From Moheibacter stercoris (GTDB lineage Bacteria; Bacteroidota; Bacteroidia; Flavobacteriales; Weeksellaceae): a stretch of DNA of 55,368 nucleotides. Every line of letters begins with the position of its first letter. Position 1 is the stretch's first letter. The translations under genes and the position numbers were made by a program. Below the pieces are notes generated by a model. It was not told the DNA's origin and searched no databases. It was given only the letters and a program-made list of their open reading frames with translations. Of this stretch, positions 1-9,426 are shown piece after piece. The stretch is taken from contig NZ_JBEPMO010000016.1 in NCBI RefSeq assembly GCF_040545805.1, positions 1-55,368 on the forward strand, written 5' to 3'.

Positions 1-1
1 G

Positions 2-115
2 ATTTACAATAATGATAGACCACATTGGTCCAATCATATGCTAACTCCTAATCAAATGCATCAAAAAGATAATGTAAAATATAGAACCTATAAAAAAAAA
101 ACAGTAGCAACTTAA
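2..115 (+). CDS. IS3-family transposase, C-terminal fragment (cut by window edge)
   Basis: Reading from base 2 gives 37 residues before a TAA at 113-115, beginning IYNNDRPHWSN and followed by MLTPNQMH. The pattern YNxxRPH followed by TPxxxH is the hallmark of the C-terminal end of the rve/DDE integrase domain of IS3/IS150 transposases. The catalytic D-D-E residues are upstream of the window, so activity cannot be judged. Confidence 0.7.
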   Translation: MYNNDRPHWSNHMLTPNQMHQKDNVKYRTYKKKTVAT

Positions 116-129
116 TAGCTACTACTGTT
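100..129 (+). terminator. Hairpin overlapping the transposase stop codon
   Basis: AACAGTAG at 100-107 pairs with CTACTGTT at 122-129, followed by TTAATTT. The stem overlaps the transposase stop codon. The tail is only weakly T-rich, so termination is plausible but unproven. Confidence 0.4.
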
Positions 130-293
130 TAATTTATGTATTTTTAATCACTGAAAATCTGTATCTATTTTTCAGGACTAGTCATAATTTGATTGTTTCT
201 TTAAGATGCCTTGAATAAAGCGTAATTTTCTAATTTCTTATGAATTTATTTATTTTAATACTGTAATTTTAGTCTAAATTTAATTTTATCCCA

Positions 294-1247
294 ATGAAAA
301 ACAAGGGAATTCCATCTGTTGATTTGACCGATTTTATATCGAATGACCCTGAGAAAAAACAAAAATTTGTAAACGAAATTGGACGTGCGTACGAAGATAT
401 TGGATTTGTTGCCTTGAAAGGACATTTTCTTTCAGATCAATTAGTTGACACATTATACAAATCGGTTAAAGAATTCTTTTCACTTCCGGTTGAAACAAAA
501 GAAAAATATGAAATTGAAGGAATCGGTGGCCAACGTGGCTATACTTCATTTGGAAAAGAGCATGCGAAAGACAAGCCCGAAGGAGATTTAAAGGAATTCT
601 GGCATTTTGGGCAATATTTGGACGAATCAGAGAAGGCAAATTTCGATTATCCTGAAAATATAGAGGTATCTGAAGTTCCCGATTTTAATTCGGCTGGAAA
701 AGAAGCTTATCAACAATTGGAAAAAACCGGAATTTACGTTTTACGTGCTTTGGCTTTGTATTTAGGTTTGGACGAATTTTATTTTGACAATAAAGTAATC
801 AATGGAAATTCCATTTTGCGTGCCATTCATTATCCGCCAATTCTGGAAGAACCCAAAGGCGCAGTTCGTGCGGGAGCCCATGGAGATATCAATTTGATTA
901 CGCTTTTGATGGGCGCTTCTGCAAGTGGATTGCAAGTTTTACGCAAAGATGGAGTTTGGGTAGATGCCATCGCAGAACCCGATGAATTGGTTATAAATGT
1001 GGGCGATATGCTTTCGCGTCATACCAATAATAAATTGAAATCCACCATTCACCAAGTGGTAAATCCGCCCAAAGAAGAATGGGGAAAACCGCGATTTTCC
1101 ATTCCATTTTTCATGCATCCCGTTAGCGAAATGGAATTGAATGTGTTGGAAAATTGTATAGATGAAGAAAATCCCAAACAATTTGACGATATCACTGCTG
1201 GTGAATTTTTAACGCAAAGGTTAAGAGAAATCGGACTGATTAAATAA
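294..1247 (+). CDS. Fe(II)/2-oxoglutarate-dependent oxygenase (isopenicillin N synthase-like)
   Basis: A 317-aa protein with the two-part build of the IPNS/DIOX family: an N-terminal DIOX_N region (about residues 6-120) and a C-terminal double-stranded beta-helix core. The iron ligands are visible as H196-x-D198 (AHGDIN) and H253 (STIHQV), and the 2-oxoglutarate carboxylate-binding pair as R267-x-S269 (RFS). Length is normal for the family. It would be a cytosolic oxidase consuming O2 and 2-oxoglutarate; the substrate cannot be read from sequence. It stands alone between an IS end and a small membrane protein gene, so context does not help. Confidence 0.85.
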   Translation: MKNKGIPSVDLTDFISNDPEKKQKFVNEIGRAYEDIGFVALKGHFLSDQLVDTLYKSVKEFFSLPVETKEKYEIEGIGGQRGYTSFGKEHAKDKPEGDLKEFWHFGQYLDESEKANFDYPENIEVSEVPDFNSAGKEAYQQLEKTGIYVLRALALYLGLDEFYFDNKVINGNSILRAIHYPPILEEPKGAVRAGAHGDINLITLLMGASASGLQVLRKDGVWVDAIAEPDELVINVGDMLSRHTNNKLKSTIHQVVNPPKEEWGKPRFSIPFFMHPVSEMELNVLENCIDEENPKQFDDITAGEFLTQRLREIGLIK

Positions 1248-1284
1248 TTTCTATAACCTTGACAAGTTTTTTTAAAAAAGTCTT

Positions 1285-1623
1285 ATGAAAAACAAATGGC
1301 TATTTAGAATTTCGATCTGTTTTAATATAATTTTTATTTTAATCTTGCTTTTTAATTGGATGAATTCTCCATCGGGGGAACTGGGAGTACTTAAAACCGA
1401 GGTGAAAGCCGGATTATTGAGAGGAGATAGTGCTTTTATTTTTTTACCAAAAGGTATTACCGTTAAAAATAAATCTGAACGAGGCTTGGGTGCAATCGGG
1501 CAATTTGAAAATCATCGCTTTGAAATCGTTATTACCAGCGATGAAGATTTAGTTGATTACGATGTGCCAAATGACAGTCTTTCTACTTTTGGGGAATATT
1601 ATTCTGCAGATATTATAAAATAA
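1285..1623 (+). CDS. Small membrane-anchored protein of unknown function
   Basis: A 112-aa protein with one hydrophobic segment (about residues 7-26) after a Lys/Arg-containing N-terminus, then a hydrophilic region of about 85 residues predicted to lie outside the cytoplasm. I recognise no family. It starts 37 bases after the oxygenase gene and is bracketed by copies of AACCTTGACAAG: one partial copy at 1255-1266 and two palindromic copies at 1630-1677. Confidence 0.6.
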   Translation: MKNKWLFRISICFNIIFILILLFNWMNSPSGELGVLKTEVKAGLLRGDSAFIFLPKGITVKNKSERGLGAIGQFENHRFEIVITSDEDLVDYDVPNDSLSTFGEYYSADIIK

Positions 1624-1629
1624 ATATGG

Positions 1630-1677
1630 AACCTTGTCAAGGTTAATTTTCACAACGCAGATAACCTTGACAAGGTT
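1630..1677. terminator. Paired AACCTTGnCAAGGTT palindromes, probable bidirectional terminator
   Basis: Two 15-base near-palindromes, AACCTTGTCAAGGTT (1630-1644) and AACCTTGACAAGGTT (1663-1677), differ only at the central base. Each can fold on itself or pair with the other. The second is followed by TTTTTC. They lie between convergent genes (the small membrane protein on + and ypdA on -), which suits a shared terminator. A related 12-base piece recurs at 1255-1266. Confidence 0.5.
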
Positions 1678-1702
1678 TTTCGAAAAGTCTATCCTTTATT
1701 TT

Positions 1703-2677
1703 CTATTTTCTATTTTCTTTCTCCAAAATATCCCCCAAAATCATCTCCGCATGCACCCTTGAATTTTCAATGAACCATTTGTGCGTTTCCATTCCTCCAC
1801 AAACGACTCCGGCTAAATAGATTCCATCAACGTTTGATTCCATTGTTTCAGGATTGTAAGTTGGAATAAACAATCCATCCTTGGATAACTCAATTCCCAA
1901 AGATTCCAAAAACTCAAAATTCGGACGGTAACCTGTTAGAGCCAAAACGAAATCATTTTCGATTGCAAGTATACCTTCGGGTGTTTCGATGGTAACCGAC
2001 TCTTCTTGAATGGATAGTAAATTGGAATAGAAATACGCTTTGATGCTTCCTTCCGCAATTCGGTTTTCTATATCGGGTTTTACCCAATATTTCACCCGAT
2101 CATGAATTTCTCCTTTTCGAATCACCATGGTCACCTCTGCTCCTTTTCTCCAACATTCCAAAGCTGCATCAACCGAAGAATTATTAGCGCCAACAACAAC
2201 CAATTTTTGTCCAGCATACGGATGAGCCTCTTTGAAATAATGAGAAACTTTGGGTAAATCTTCACCCGGAATTCCCAATTTCACAGGAATATCATAAAAT
2301 CCAGTCGCTACAATGATGTTTTTGGCTTGATAGGTTGATTTGGACGTTTGAATGGTATGCAGCGATTTCTTTGATTCTACCGATAAAACTTCTTCGTAAA
2401 ATTGAATGTTTAAATCAAAATACTGATGAATTCTACGGTAATATTCCAATGCTTCTTGCCTTCCAGGTTTGGACGAAATATTGGTAAAGGGAACTTGCCC
2501 AATTTCCAGTCGTTCTGCTGTAGAAAAGAACGTCATATACAAAGGATAATTGTACAAACTATTGACCAATGCACCTTTTTCAATGACCAAATAATGAAGA
2601 TTTTTACGTTTCGCTTCGATCGCACAAGCCATTCCAATTGGGCCGGCGCCGATGATGATTAAATCATATTCTTGCAT
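1703..2677 (-). CDS. ypdA: YpdA-family bacillithiol disulfide reductase
   Basis: A 324-aa flavoprotein of the YpdA family, which uses NADPH to reduce oxidised bacillithiol. An FAD-binding GxGxxG motif lies at G10-G15 (IIIGAGPIG), a second Rossmann motif for NADPH is VVVGANNSSVDAALE near residue 165, and an ATGFYD motif precedes it. There is no CxxC thioredoxin-reductase redox pair, as expected for YpdA. Flavobacteria commonly make bacillithiol, which fits. The start is fixed by a TAACTTTG promoter box only 4 bases upstream of the ATG. Confidence 0.85.
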   Translation of the reverse strand: MQEYDLIIIGAGPIGMACAIEAKRKNLHYLVIEKGALVNSLYNYPLYMTFFSTAERLEIGQVPFTNISSKPGRQEALEYYRRIHQYFDLNIQFYEEVLSVESKKSLHTIQTSKSTYQAKNIIVATGFYDIPVKLGIPGEDLPKVSHYFKEAHPYAGQKLVVVGANNSSVDAALECWRKGAEVTMVIRKGEIHDRVKYWVKPDIENRIAEGSIKAYFYSNLLSIQEESVTIETPEGILAIENDFVLALTGYRPNFEFLESLGIELSKDGLFIPTYNPETMESNVDGIYLAGVVCGGMETHKWFIENSRVHAEMILGDILEKENRK

Positions 2678-2681
2678 CTTG

Positions 2682-2689
2682 CAAAGTTA
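2682..2689 (-). promoter_or_regulatory. Bacteroidota -7 box (TAACTTTG) of ypdA
   Basis: On the minus strand TAACTTTG matches the Bacteroidota -7 consensus TAnnTTTG exactly and ends 4 bases before the ypdA ATG. Transcription would start at or within a few bases of the start codon, predicting a leaderless or near-leaderless mRNA. Confidence 0.6.
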
Positions 2690-2749
2690 AGCAGAACCAT
2701 GTTTGATCGAAGATTAATTCCTATTTTTGATTGTTAATCTTTTCAAAAC

Positions 2750-3139
2750 ATGGACATACTTGCCAAAATTTTCATCGGAATTGTGATTGCGATTCATTTG
2801 TATATCGTATACATGGAAATGTTTGCGTGGAATTCTCTGGGTAGAAAAACCTTTGGCAAATTGATTCCAAAAGAAGTATTTCCCTACACCAAAAAGCTGG
2901 CAAATAATCAAGGTTTGTACAATTTCTTTTTAGCGGCTGGATTGATTTGGTCCTTGTTGATTCAAGATCCAATCTGGCAGAAAAATATTGCGATTTTCTT
3001 TTTGAGTTGTGTTGTTTTGGCTGGTCTTTATGGCGGAATTACCGTTCACAAAAAGATTTTCACATTTCAATTGGTTCCGGCAGGAGTTGCGCTTTTGATT
3101 ATTTATATCAATGAATCCCATGTTGTATTTGGTAATTAA
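2750..3139 (+). CDS. DUF1304 family membrane protein
   Basis: A 129-aa protein with four predicted membrane helices (about residues 3-22, 55-72, 78-96 and 102-122), with the DUF1304 pattern HLYIVYMEMFAW near the start and NQGLYNFFLAAG in the middle. Family function is not established. It is divergent from ypdA with 72 bases between the two starts, a space that must hold both promoters. Confidence 0.75.
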   Translation: MDILAKIFIGIVIAIHLYIVYMEMFAWNSLGRKTFGKLIPKEVFPYTKKLANNQGLYNFFLAAGLIWSLLIQDPIWQKNIAIFFLSCVVLAGLYGGITVHKKIFTFQLVPAGVALLIIYINESHVVFGN

Positions 3140-3235
3140 GCTGATGATATCTTACATACAAATTACCTAAAAACTTAATAGTTGACTTTCAATAATTCAT
3201 TTCTTCTCACCAAATCAATTGATTATCTTAGCGGC

Positions 3236-4834
3236 ATGAAAAGGAACTTTCAACTTGCACTACTTTTTCTGACGTTTACAAGCATTCTATTCAGTTGTGG
3301 CCAACAAAATGAATACGATGAATCCAAAATTTTCCGTCTCAATCGGTATGATAATATTTCTTCTTTAGATCCGACTTTTGCACGTACACAAGCCAATAAT
3401 TGGGTGTGTAATTTGATGTACAATGGTTTGGTGAAATTGGATGATAGTTTGAAAATCGTTCCCGATATTGCCAAATCTTGGGAAATTTCAGAGGATGGGA
3501 AAACCTATAGTTTTACGTTAAGAAAAGATGTTTATTTTCATAAAAATCAAGCATTTGGAAAAGATTCAACTCGTGTCGTAAATGCAAAAGACTTCGAATA
3601 TAGTTTCACTCGATTGATTGATCCTAAAGTGGGTGGAGCTGGAAGTTGGGTATTGAATAATGTCGATACGTTTAAGGCAGTGAATGATTCAATTTTTCAA
3701 ATCAATTTAAAAGAAGCCTTCCCTCCTTTTTTGGGATTGTTAAGTATGAAATACTGTTCAGTTGTTCCCGAAGAAATGTTCCGAAATGGACAAGAAGAAT
3801 TTCGCAAAAATCCAATTGGAACGGGTCCTTTTCAATTTAAGTTATGGGAAGACAACATCAAATTGGTGTTTCGAAAAAATCCATTGTATTTCGAAAAAGA
3901 TGAAAAAGGTAATCAACTTCCCTATTTGGAAGCGGTTTCCATGACTTTTTTACCCGAAAAACATTCAGAATTTTTACAATTGATCCAAGGAAACGTCGAT
4001 ATGATGGCCGATTTAGATCCGTCTTATAAAAATGAAATTTTGACACCAATTGGAGAACTCAATCCTAAATATGAGGACATTCTCAATTTCCATAAATTCG
4101 ATTATTTAAGTACGGTTTATTTGTGTTTTTATTTGGAAGGAAATGAGGCAGTTGATGAACGATTGCGTCAAGCCATTAATTATGCGATTGACAAACCCAA
4201 AATGGTCAAATACATGATGAACAATATGGCGACCGTAGCCAATGGAGGATTCATCCCAAAAGGTTTGCCTGGGTTTACTGAAAATGCAGGTTATACCTAT
4301 CAACCACAAAAAGCAAGAGAATTAATTCAAGCATATCAAAATGAAAAAGGAAATTTGCCCATCATACAGTTGACAACTGTTCAAGAATATGCTGATGTGT
4401 GCGAATATATCCAAGCACAATTAGCGAAAGTTGGCTTGAATCTTGCGATTAATGTCGTGCCTGGACCAACCATGCGAGACGGAAAAGCAACAGGGAAATT
4501 TTCGTTTTTTAGAGCAAATTGGGGAGCCGATTATCCCGATGCCGAAAACTTTCTTTCCTTGTATTATTCCAAAAATTTCGCACCAGAAGGTCCCAATTAT
4601 TCGCATTATAAAAATGCAAAATTTGATGAATTGTACGAAAAGGCATTTCAAATTAGTGATGAAAAAGAACGCGAAGTTTTATACAAAGAAATGGATAGCT
4701 TGATGATGAGATCGGCGCCGATTGTTCCTTTGTTTTATGATCAAACGAGCATATTTTTACGAAAAAATGTTCATGGATTTACCATGAGTCCTGTGAAATT
4801 ATTAGATTTAACAAGAGTTTACAAAACGAAATAA
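3236..4834 (+). CDS. ABC transporter substrate-binding lipoprotein, family 5 (peptide/OppA type)
   Basis: A 532-aa solute-binding protein of the SBP_bac_5 (DppA/OppA) family. A longer reading from a TTG at 3182 is possible, but the ATG at 3236 is preferred because it directly yields a lipoprotein signal ending in LFSC (Cys21). The family signature occurs early (LDPTFARTQANNWV, then SWEISEDGKTYSFTLR). No permease or ATPase genes are adjacent, so the transporter must be encoded elsewhere or the protein has another role. The next gene's ATG follows the stop codon directly. Confidence 0.8.
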   Translation: MKRNFQLALLFLTFTSILFSCGQQNEYDESKIFRLNRYDNISSLDPTFARTQANNWVCNLMYNGLVKLDDSLKIVPDIAKSWEISEDGKTYSFTLRKDVYFHKNQAFGKDSTRVVNAKDFEYSFTRLIDPKVGGAGSWVLNNVDTFKAVNDSIFQINLKEAFPPFLGLLSMKYCSVVPEEMFRNGQEEFRKNPIGTGPFQFKLWEDNIKLVFRKNPLYFEKDEKGNQLPYLEAVSMTFLPEKHSEFLQLIQGNVDMMADLDPSYKNEILTPIGELNPKYEDILNFHKFDYLSTVYLCFYLEGNEAVDERLRQAINYAIDKPKMVKYMMNNMATVANGGFIPKGLPGFTENAGYTYQPQKARELIQAYQNEKGNLPIIQLTTVQEYADVCEYIQAQLAKVGLNLAINVVPGPTMRDGKATGKFSFFRANWGADYPDAENFLSLYYSKNFAPEGPNYSHYKNAKFDELYEKAFQISDEKEREVLYKEMDSLMMRSAPIVPLFYDQTSIFLRKNVHGFTMSPVKLLDLTRVYKTK

Positions 4835-6136
4835 ATGAATATACCTGATATCAACTTAAAGAGGATCGTTATAATTGGAGGCGGATTTGGAGGTTTGAGA
4901 TTGGCGAAAAAATTATCCACTCAAAACTATCAAGTCGTTTTATTGGACAAACACAATTACCATGCGTTTCAACCCTTATTGTATCAGGTTGCAACAGCAG
5001 GATTAGAACCCGATTCTATTGCGCATGCAATTCGTCAAATTTTCGCTAAAAAGCAGAATTTCTTTTTTCGAATTGCTCAGGTTCAATCCATTAATCCTGA
5101 AACCCAAATTCTTTCTTCCAATATTGGGGATTTGCATTACGATTATTTGGTCATCGCAACAGGTTCCGAAACCAATTATTATGGTAATGTGAACATTGCC
5201 AAAAATGCAATGCCTATGAAATCTATTCCAGAAGCATTGGATTTGCGTAGTTTGATGTTACAAAATCTGGAAGCTGCCTTGTTAACCAATGATTTAGATG
5301 AACGTTATCGTTTAATGAATTATGTAATTGTTGGAGGTGGTCCAACCGGAGTGGAATTAGCAGGTGCAATGGGTGAATTGAAAAAACACGTTTTGCCGCA
5401 TGACTATCCCGATTTGGATATCAGAAGGATGAACGTGCATTTAATTCAAGGTTCCGATCGTTTATTGCCTTCGATGTCTCAACACGCTTCTGACCATGCT
5501 TTTAAATATTTGGAAGAATTGGGCGTTCAAGTTTGGTTCAACATGACCGTGAAAGATTATGATGGTCAAATTATCACCACCGATAAACGACCTTTTGAAG
5601 CAACCACTTTGATTTGGGCAGCGGGTGTAAAGGGAACCTTGATTTCGGGTATTGAAGGTGATGGTGTAGTTGTGGGTGGTCGTTATTCTGTGAATGAATT
5701 CAACCAAGTAAAAGGTTTCGAAAATATTTTTGCGATTGGCGATGTATCCTTGATGATGACAGAAGAAAAACCAAAAGGAGATCCAATGGTTGCGCAAGTT
5801 GCAATTCAACAAGGAAAATTATTGGCAAAAAATTTCGAAAACCTCAAAAACAATCGCGCTTTGATTCCTTTTAAATACAAGGATAAAGGTTCTATGGCGA
5901 CGATTGGTCGTGACAAAGCCGTTGTCGATTTGCCAAATTGGAAATTTGCCGGATGGTTTGCTTGGTTTGTATGGATGTTCATTCATTTGGTTTCCTTGGT
6001 GGGATTCCGAAACAAAATGATCGCCTTGATGAATTGGATTATCCAATATTTTCAATACAACAAAAGCGTTCGTTTGATCATTCGACCATTCAAAGGAAGG
6101 CATGGAGATGAAACAGATGATCCCAATCTGTTTTAA
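4835..6136 (+). CDS. ndh: Type II NADH:quinone oxidoreductase-like flavoprotein
   Basis: A 433-aa single-subunit NADH dehydrogenase-like protein with an FAD-binding motif IIGGGFGGL (about residues 12-20), a second Rossmann motif IVGGGPTGVELAG (about residue 165 onward) and the FAD-contacting IFAIGD motif. After about residue 365 come hydrophobic or amphipathic stretches (FAWFVWMFIHLVSLVGF) that would attach it to the inner membrane face. It would pass electrons from NADH to menaquinone without pumping protons. Its ATG abuts the stop of the peptide-binding protein, so the two are probably co-transcribed despite unrelated roles. Confidence 0.85.
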   Translation: MNIPDINLKRIVIIGGGFGGLRLAKKLSTQNYQVVLLDKHNYHAFQPLLYQVATAGLEPDSIAHAIRQIFAKKQNFFFRIAQVQSINPETQILSSNIGDLHYDYLVIATGSETNYYGNVNIAKNAMPMKSIPEALDLRSLMLQNLEAALLTNDLDERYRLMNYVIVGGGPTGVELAGAMGELKKHVLPHDYPDLDIRRMNVHLIQGSDRLLPSMSQHASDHAFKYLEELGVQVWFNMTVKDYDGQIITTDKRPFEATTLIWAAGVKGTLISGIEGDGVVVGGRYSVNEFNQVKGFENIFAIGDVSLMMTEEKPKGDPMVAQVAIQQGKLLAKNFENLKNNRALIPFKYKDKGSMATIGRDKAVVDLPNWKFAGWFAWFVWMFIHLVSLVGFRNKMIALMNWIIQYFQYNKSVRLIIRPFKGRHGDETDDPNLF

Positions 6137-6234
6137 TTTAGGGTTAAATTTTTGATGGATTCATTTAAAAACAACCAATAACCTTGGCTGTTAGGGAGTT
6201 TTGTTTTATTTTGGAGCACTAAATACTTAAATAA

Positions 6235-7041
6235 ATGAAACAATTTCTTACGATTGCTCTATTAGCGTTTACGATTCTATCCTGTCAAAAGCCATCTGTT
6301 CCAGCAGATCCAGTTCCCAATCATGAAACTTTTACAGTCGATTCTAAACAACTAAACGAAACCAGAACAATCAATGTTTGGTTGCCAGAAAATTATGCTA
6401 CAACCCAAGAAAACTTTCCTGTTTTGTATATGCCCGATGGCGGAACGAAAGAGGATTTTCCGCATATTGCCAATACCTTGGCTGAATTAATTCAAGCAAA
6501 AAAAATCAAACCCGTTATCTTGGTTGGAATAGAAAACACCATTCGTAGAAGAGATTTATCTCCTCCTACCCAAGTTGAGAAAGACAAAGAAATCGCTCCC
6601 GTTGTTGGGGAATCTGCTAAATTTCGAGCATTTATTGAGCAAGAATTATTTCCGTTAATTCAATCAAAATATAGAACTACGGACAACAAAGGAATCATTG
6701 GAGAATCATTGGCAGGTTTGTTTGTAATGGAAACTTTTTTCGTTCAACCCGAAATGTTTGATACCTATATCGCGATGGACCCTTCTTTATGGTGGAACAA
6801 TCATCAAATGGTAACCAATTCAAAAGAAATTTTAGCAAACTTCCCAGAGAAAGAAACGAAACTTTGGTTTGCAGGTTCAAAAGCTACGGACATCAATCCG
6901 CATACAAAAAGTTTAGAAGAAAGTTTAAAGAACAATGCTCCTACTCAGTTGAAATGGATTTATTCGGATGAACCTACAGAAGAGCATCATACCATTTATA
7001 GAGCAACCAAGGAAAAAGCATTGATTTGGGCTTATAACTAA
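6235..7041 (+). CDS. Alpha/beta-hydrolase esterase lipoprotein (Fes/YbbA-like)
   Basis: A 268-aa lipoprotein: residues 1-17 end in a lipobox ILSC, placing it in the periplasm or outer membrane. The rest resembles the putative esterase family (enterochelin esterase-like, YbbA/IroE type), with VLYMPDGG near residue 63, nucleophile elbow GESLAG (Ser158) and a candidate catalytic histidine in EEHHT (251-252). Substrate is unknown. It precedes recG by 54 bases on the same strand. Confidence 0.75.
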   Translation: MKQFLTIALLAFTILSCQKPSVPADPVPNHETFTVDSKQLNETRTINVWLPENYATTQENFPVLYMPDGGTKEDFPHIANTLAELIQAKKIKPVILVGIENTIRRRDLSPPTQVEKDKEIAPVVGESAKFRAFIEQELFPLIQSKYRTTDNKGIIGESLAGLFVMETFFVQPEMFDTYIAMDPSLWWNNHQMVTNSKEILANFPEKETKLWFAGSKATDINPHTKSLEESLKNNAPTQLKWIYSDEPTEEHHTIYRATKEKALIWAYN

Positions 7042-7095
7042 ACGAAATTGCCAGGTATATTTTTTCAGATTTAAAATTCCCTTTAAATTAGCAAA

Positions 7096-9201
7096 ATGTC
7101 TGGCGATTTTCTCAAAACTCCTATTGAATATCTAAAAGGTGTTGGACCCGAACGAGGTCAAACATTACAGACTGAATTGGGTATATTTCGTTTTGAGGAT
7201 TTGTTGAATTATTTTCCATTTCGTCATATTGATCGATCCAAATACTATAAAATCAAGGAAATTCAAGCTTCTTTGGCTGAAATTCAGATTATAGGTAGAC
7301 TTAGAACTTTGGAAGAAATTGGTCAAAATCGAGGAAAACGATTGGTCGGACAATTTGAAGACGAAACGGGTTCAATCGAATTGGTTTGGTTCAAATACAC
7401 CAAATGGATGAAAGAAAATCTCCAAAAGATGAAATCTGAACCTTTGGTGATTTATGGAAAACCCAACGAATTCAACCGAAAAATCAACATCGTACATCCT
7501 GAAATCGAAACGGTTGAAAGTCATAAAACTTCGCCGCAAGGATTGTATCCAGTTTATTCGAGTACCGAAAAATTACAAAAGAAAGGAATTACCAATCGAG
7601 TGATGCAGAAATTGCAAGCTCAATTGTTGATGGACATTCAGCGATTGGATGAGAATTTGCCCGATGATATTATGGCCAAATTTAATTTTCCAAAACGATT
7701 GGACGCCTATAAACAAATTCATTTTCCCAAAACCATTGAAGATTTAAAGGCTGCAGAAAATCGAATTAAGTTTGAAGAATTCTTCTTTTTACAATTGGGG
7801 ATGTTGGTGAAGAAACTCAATCATCAAAGTAAATTCAAAAGTTTTGAGTTTGGTACAGTTGGACGAAATTTCAACGATTTCTATCAGAATTATTTGCCTT
7901 TTGAATTAACCAATGCCCAAAAACGAGTGTTGAAGGAAATCCGTGCGGATTTGGCTCGGCCGGTTCAGATGAATCGTTTATTACAAGGTGATGTTGGTAG
8001 TGGTAAAACCATGGTAGCACTTCTCTCCTCTTTGATTGCAATTGACAATGGATTTCAAGTTGCCATCATGGCGCCGACCGAAATCTTGGCTCAACAACAT
8101 TATCAGGCGATGAAAGACTATTTGGCTGAAATGAATGTTGAAGTTCGAATTTTAAGCGGCTCTACCAAAGCAAAAGAACGTAGAGAGATTTTCGAGAAAC
8201 TGCAAAATGGAGAGATCCATATTTTGGTAGGAACGCATGCTTTGTTGGAACCTACGGTTGTTTTTCAAAATTTGGGATTGACCATTATTGATGAACAACA
8301 TAAATTTGGCGTTGCGCAAAGAGCGCAATTCTTGAAGAAAAACACCATTCCACCGCATATTTTGGTGATGACAGCCACGCCGATTCCTAGGACTTTGGCG
8401 ATGAGTTTGTATGGAGATTTGGACATTTCCATTATTGATGAATTACCAGCTGGACGAAAACCCATCATGACTTTGCATAAAAAGGATAAAGATCGTTTGG
8501 CTTTGTTCAAATTCATGAAAGATGAAATTCAAAAAGGTCGTCAAGTATATGTGGTATATCCGCTTATAGAAGGTTCGGAAAAATTGGATTACAAGGATTT
8601 GATGGATGGATACGAAAGTGTCACACGAGCTTTTCCTTTGCCTCAATACGCGGTCAGTATTGTGCATGGAAAGATGAAACCTGCTGATAAAGATTTTGAA
8701 ATGCAACGATTTGCCAAAGGCGAAACCCAAATTTTGGTCGCTACAACTGTTATTGAAGTTGGAGTAAATGTACCCAATGCTTCGGTTATGGTGATTGAAA
8801 GTGCTGAAAAATTTGGACTTTCTCAATTGCATCAATTGCGTGGTCGCGTAGGTCGTGGAGCGGAACAAAGTTATTGTATATTGATGACCAAAGATGGTTT
8901 AACAGAAGATGCTTACCAACGAATTTCAACGATGGTTCGAACCAATGATGGATTTGAAATTGCTGAAGTGGATATGCAATTAAGAGGCCCTGGAGATATT
9001 ATGGGAACCCAGCAGAGTGGAATTCTTAATTTTAAATTGGCCAACATTGCCAAAGATCAAAAAATCTTACAAGCTGCACGATATATGGTGGAACATATTT
9101 TAAAAGATGATCCAAATTTATCTAAACCACAGCATCAAGCAATGAAAATCTTTTTCGATAAAAATCATAAGGATAAATTTATTTGGAGTAGAATTGGATA
9201 A
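7096..9201 (+). CDS. recG: ATP-dependent DNA helicase RecG
   Basis: A 701-aa protein colinear with RecG: N-terminal wedge/OB region (about 1-250), then two helicase lobes. Walker A is GDVGSGKT (298-305), motif II is DEQH starting at D399, motif III TATPIPRT, and motif VI QLRGRVGRG. RecG reverses stalled forks and processes branched DNA. The length is typical. A strong hairpin terminator follows within a few bases of the stop. Confidence 0.95.
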   Translation: MSGDFLKTPIEYLKGVGPERGQTLQTELGIFRFEDLLNYFPFRHIDRSKYYKIKEIQASLAEIQIIGRLRTLEEIGQNRGKRLVGQFEDETGSIELVWFKYTKWMKENLQKMKSEPLVIYGKPNEFNRKINIVHPEIETVESHKTSPQGLYPVYSSTEKLQKKGITNRVMQKLQAQLLMDIQRLDENLPDDIMAKFNFPKRLDAYKQIHFPKTIEDLKAAENRIKFEEFFFLQLGMLVKKLNHQSKFKSFEFGTVGRNFNDFYQNYLPFELTNAQKRVLKEIRADLARPVQMNRLLQGDVGSGKTMVALLSSLIAIDNGFQVAIMAPTEILAQQHYQAMKDYLAEMNVEVRILSGSTKAKERREIFEKLQNGEIHILVGTHALLEPTVVFQNLGLTIIDEQHKFGVAQRAQFLKKNTIPPHILVMTATPIPRTLAMSLYGDLDISIIDELPAGRKPIMTLHKKDKDRLALFKFMKDEIQKGRQVYVVYPLIEGSEKLDYKDLMDGYESVTRAFPLPQYAVSIVHGKMKPADKDFEMQRFAKGETQILVATTVIEVGVNVPNASVMVIESAEKFGLSQLHQLRGRVGRGAEQSYCILMTKDGLTEDAYQRISTMVRTNDGFEIAEVDMQLRGPGDIMGTQQSGILNFKLANIAKDQKILQAARYMVEHILKDDPNLSKPQHQAMKIFFDKNHKDKFIWSRIG

Positions 9202-9203
9202 AA

Positions 9204-9239
9204 AAAAATGCGTTAGAATTTTTCATCAAACGCATTTTT
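9204..9239. terminator. Rho-independent terminator after recG
   Basis: AAAAATGCGTT (9204-9214) pairs with AACGCATTTTT (9229-9239). A-rich and T-rich flanks on both sides make it usable for recG on + and the small gene on -. Confidence 0.8.
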
Positions 9240-9255
9240 AAGTTGAATTCAACTA

Positions 9256-9426
9256 TTAATCAAGGGGTTTTCGCCCTGATATGACATTAAACAAAATAAC
9301 AATAATTGCAATCACTAATAAAATGTGAATTAAGTTGCCCATTCCCATTCCACCACCGATTCCCATCAATCCAAGGACCCAAATGATGATACAAATTACG
9401 GCAACTAACCAAAGAATACTTCTCAT
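9256..9426 (-). CDS. Lmo0937-family small membrane protein
   Basis: A 56-aa ORF that begins MRSILWLVAVICIIIWVLG and continues with a Gly/Met-rich turn, then NLIHILLVIAIIVILF and a basic ISGRKPLD tail. Two membrane helices with the conserved NLIHxLLVIAIIVxLF segment are diagnostic of the lmo0937 (DUF5670) family, small proteins common in Bacteroidota and often stress-linked. Function is not established. It is convergent with recG across the terminator at 9204-9239. Confidence 0.8.
   Translation of the reverse strand: MRSILWLVAVICIIIWVLGLMGIGGGMGMGNLIHILLVIAIIVILFNVISGRKPLD

Larger units (their letters stand above)
1..184 (+). mobile_element. Right-hand remnant of an IS3-family insertion sequence
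   Basis: The window opens inside a transposase reading frame. About 70 bases after its stop lies the sequence TTTTTCAGGACTAGTCA, ending at 184. A CA end and this distance past the stop suit an IS3-type right terminus, but the left end is outside the window, so the exact IS boundary is inference. The transposase fragment is listed separately. Confidence 0.4.

Noticed and set aside
3182..3235. TTG start adding 18 residues to the peptide-binding lipoprotein
   Set aside because: It would put a hydrophilic stretch ahead of the signal peptide and bury the lipobox, so ATG 3236 is better.
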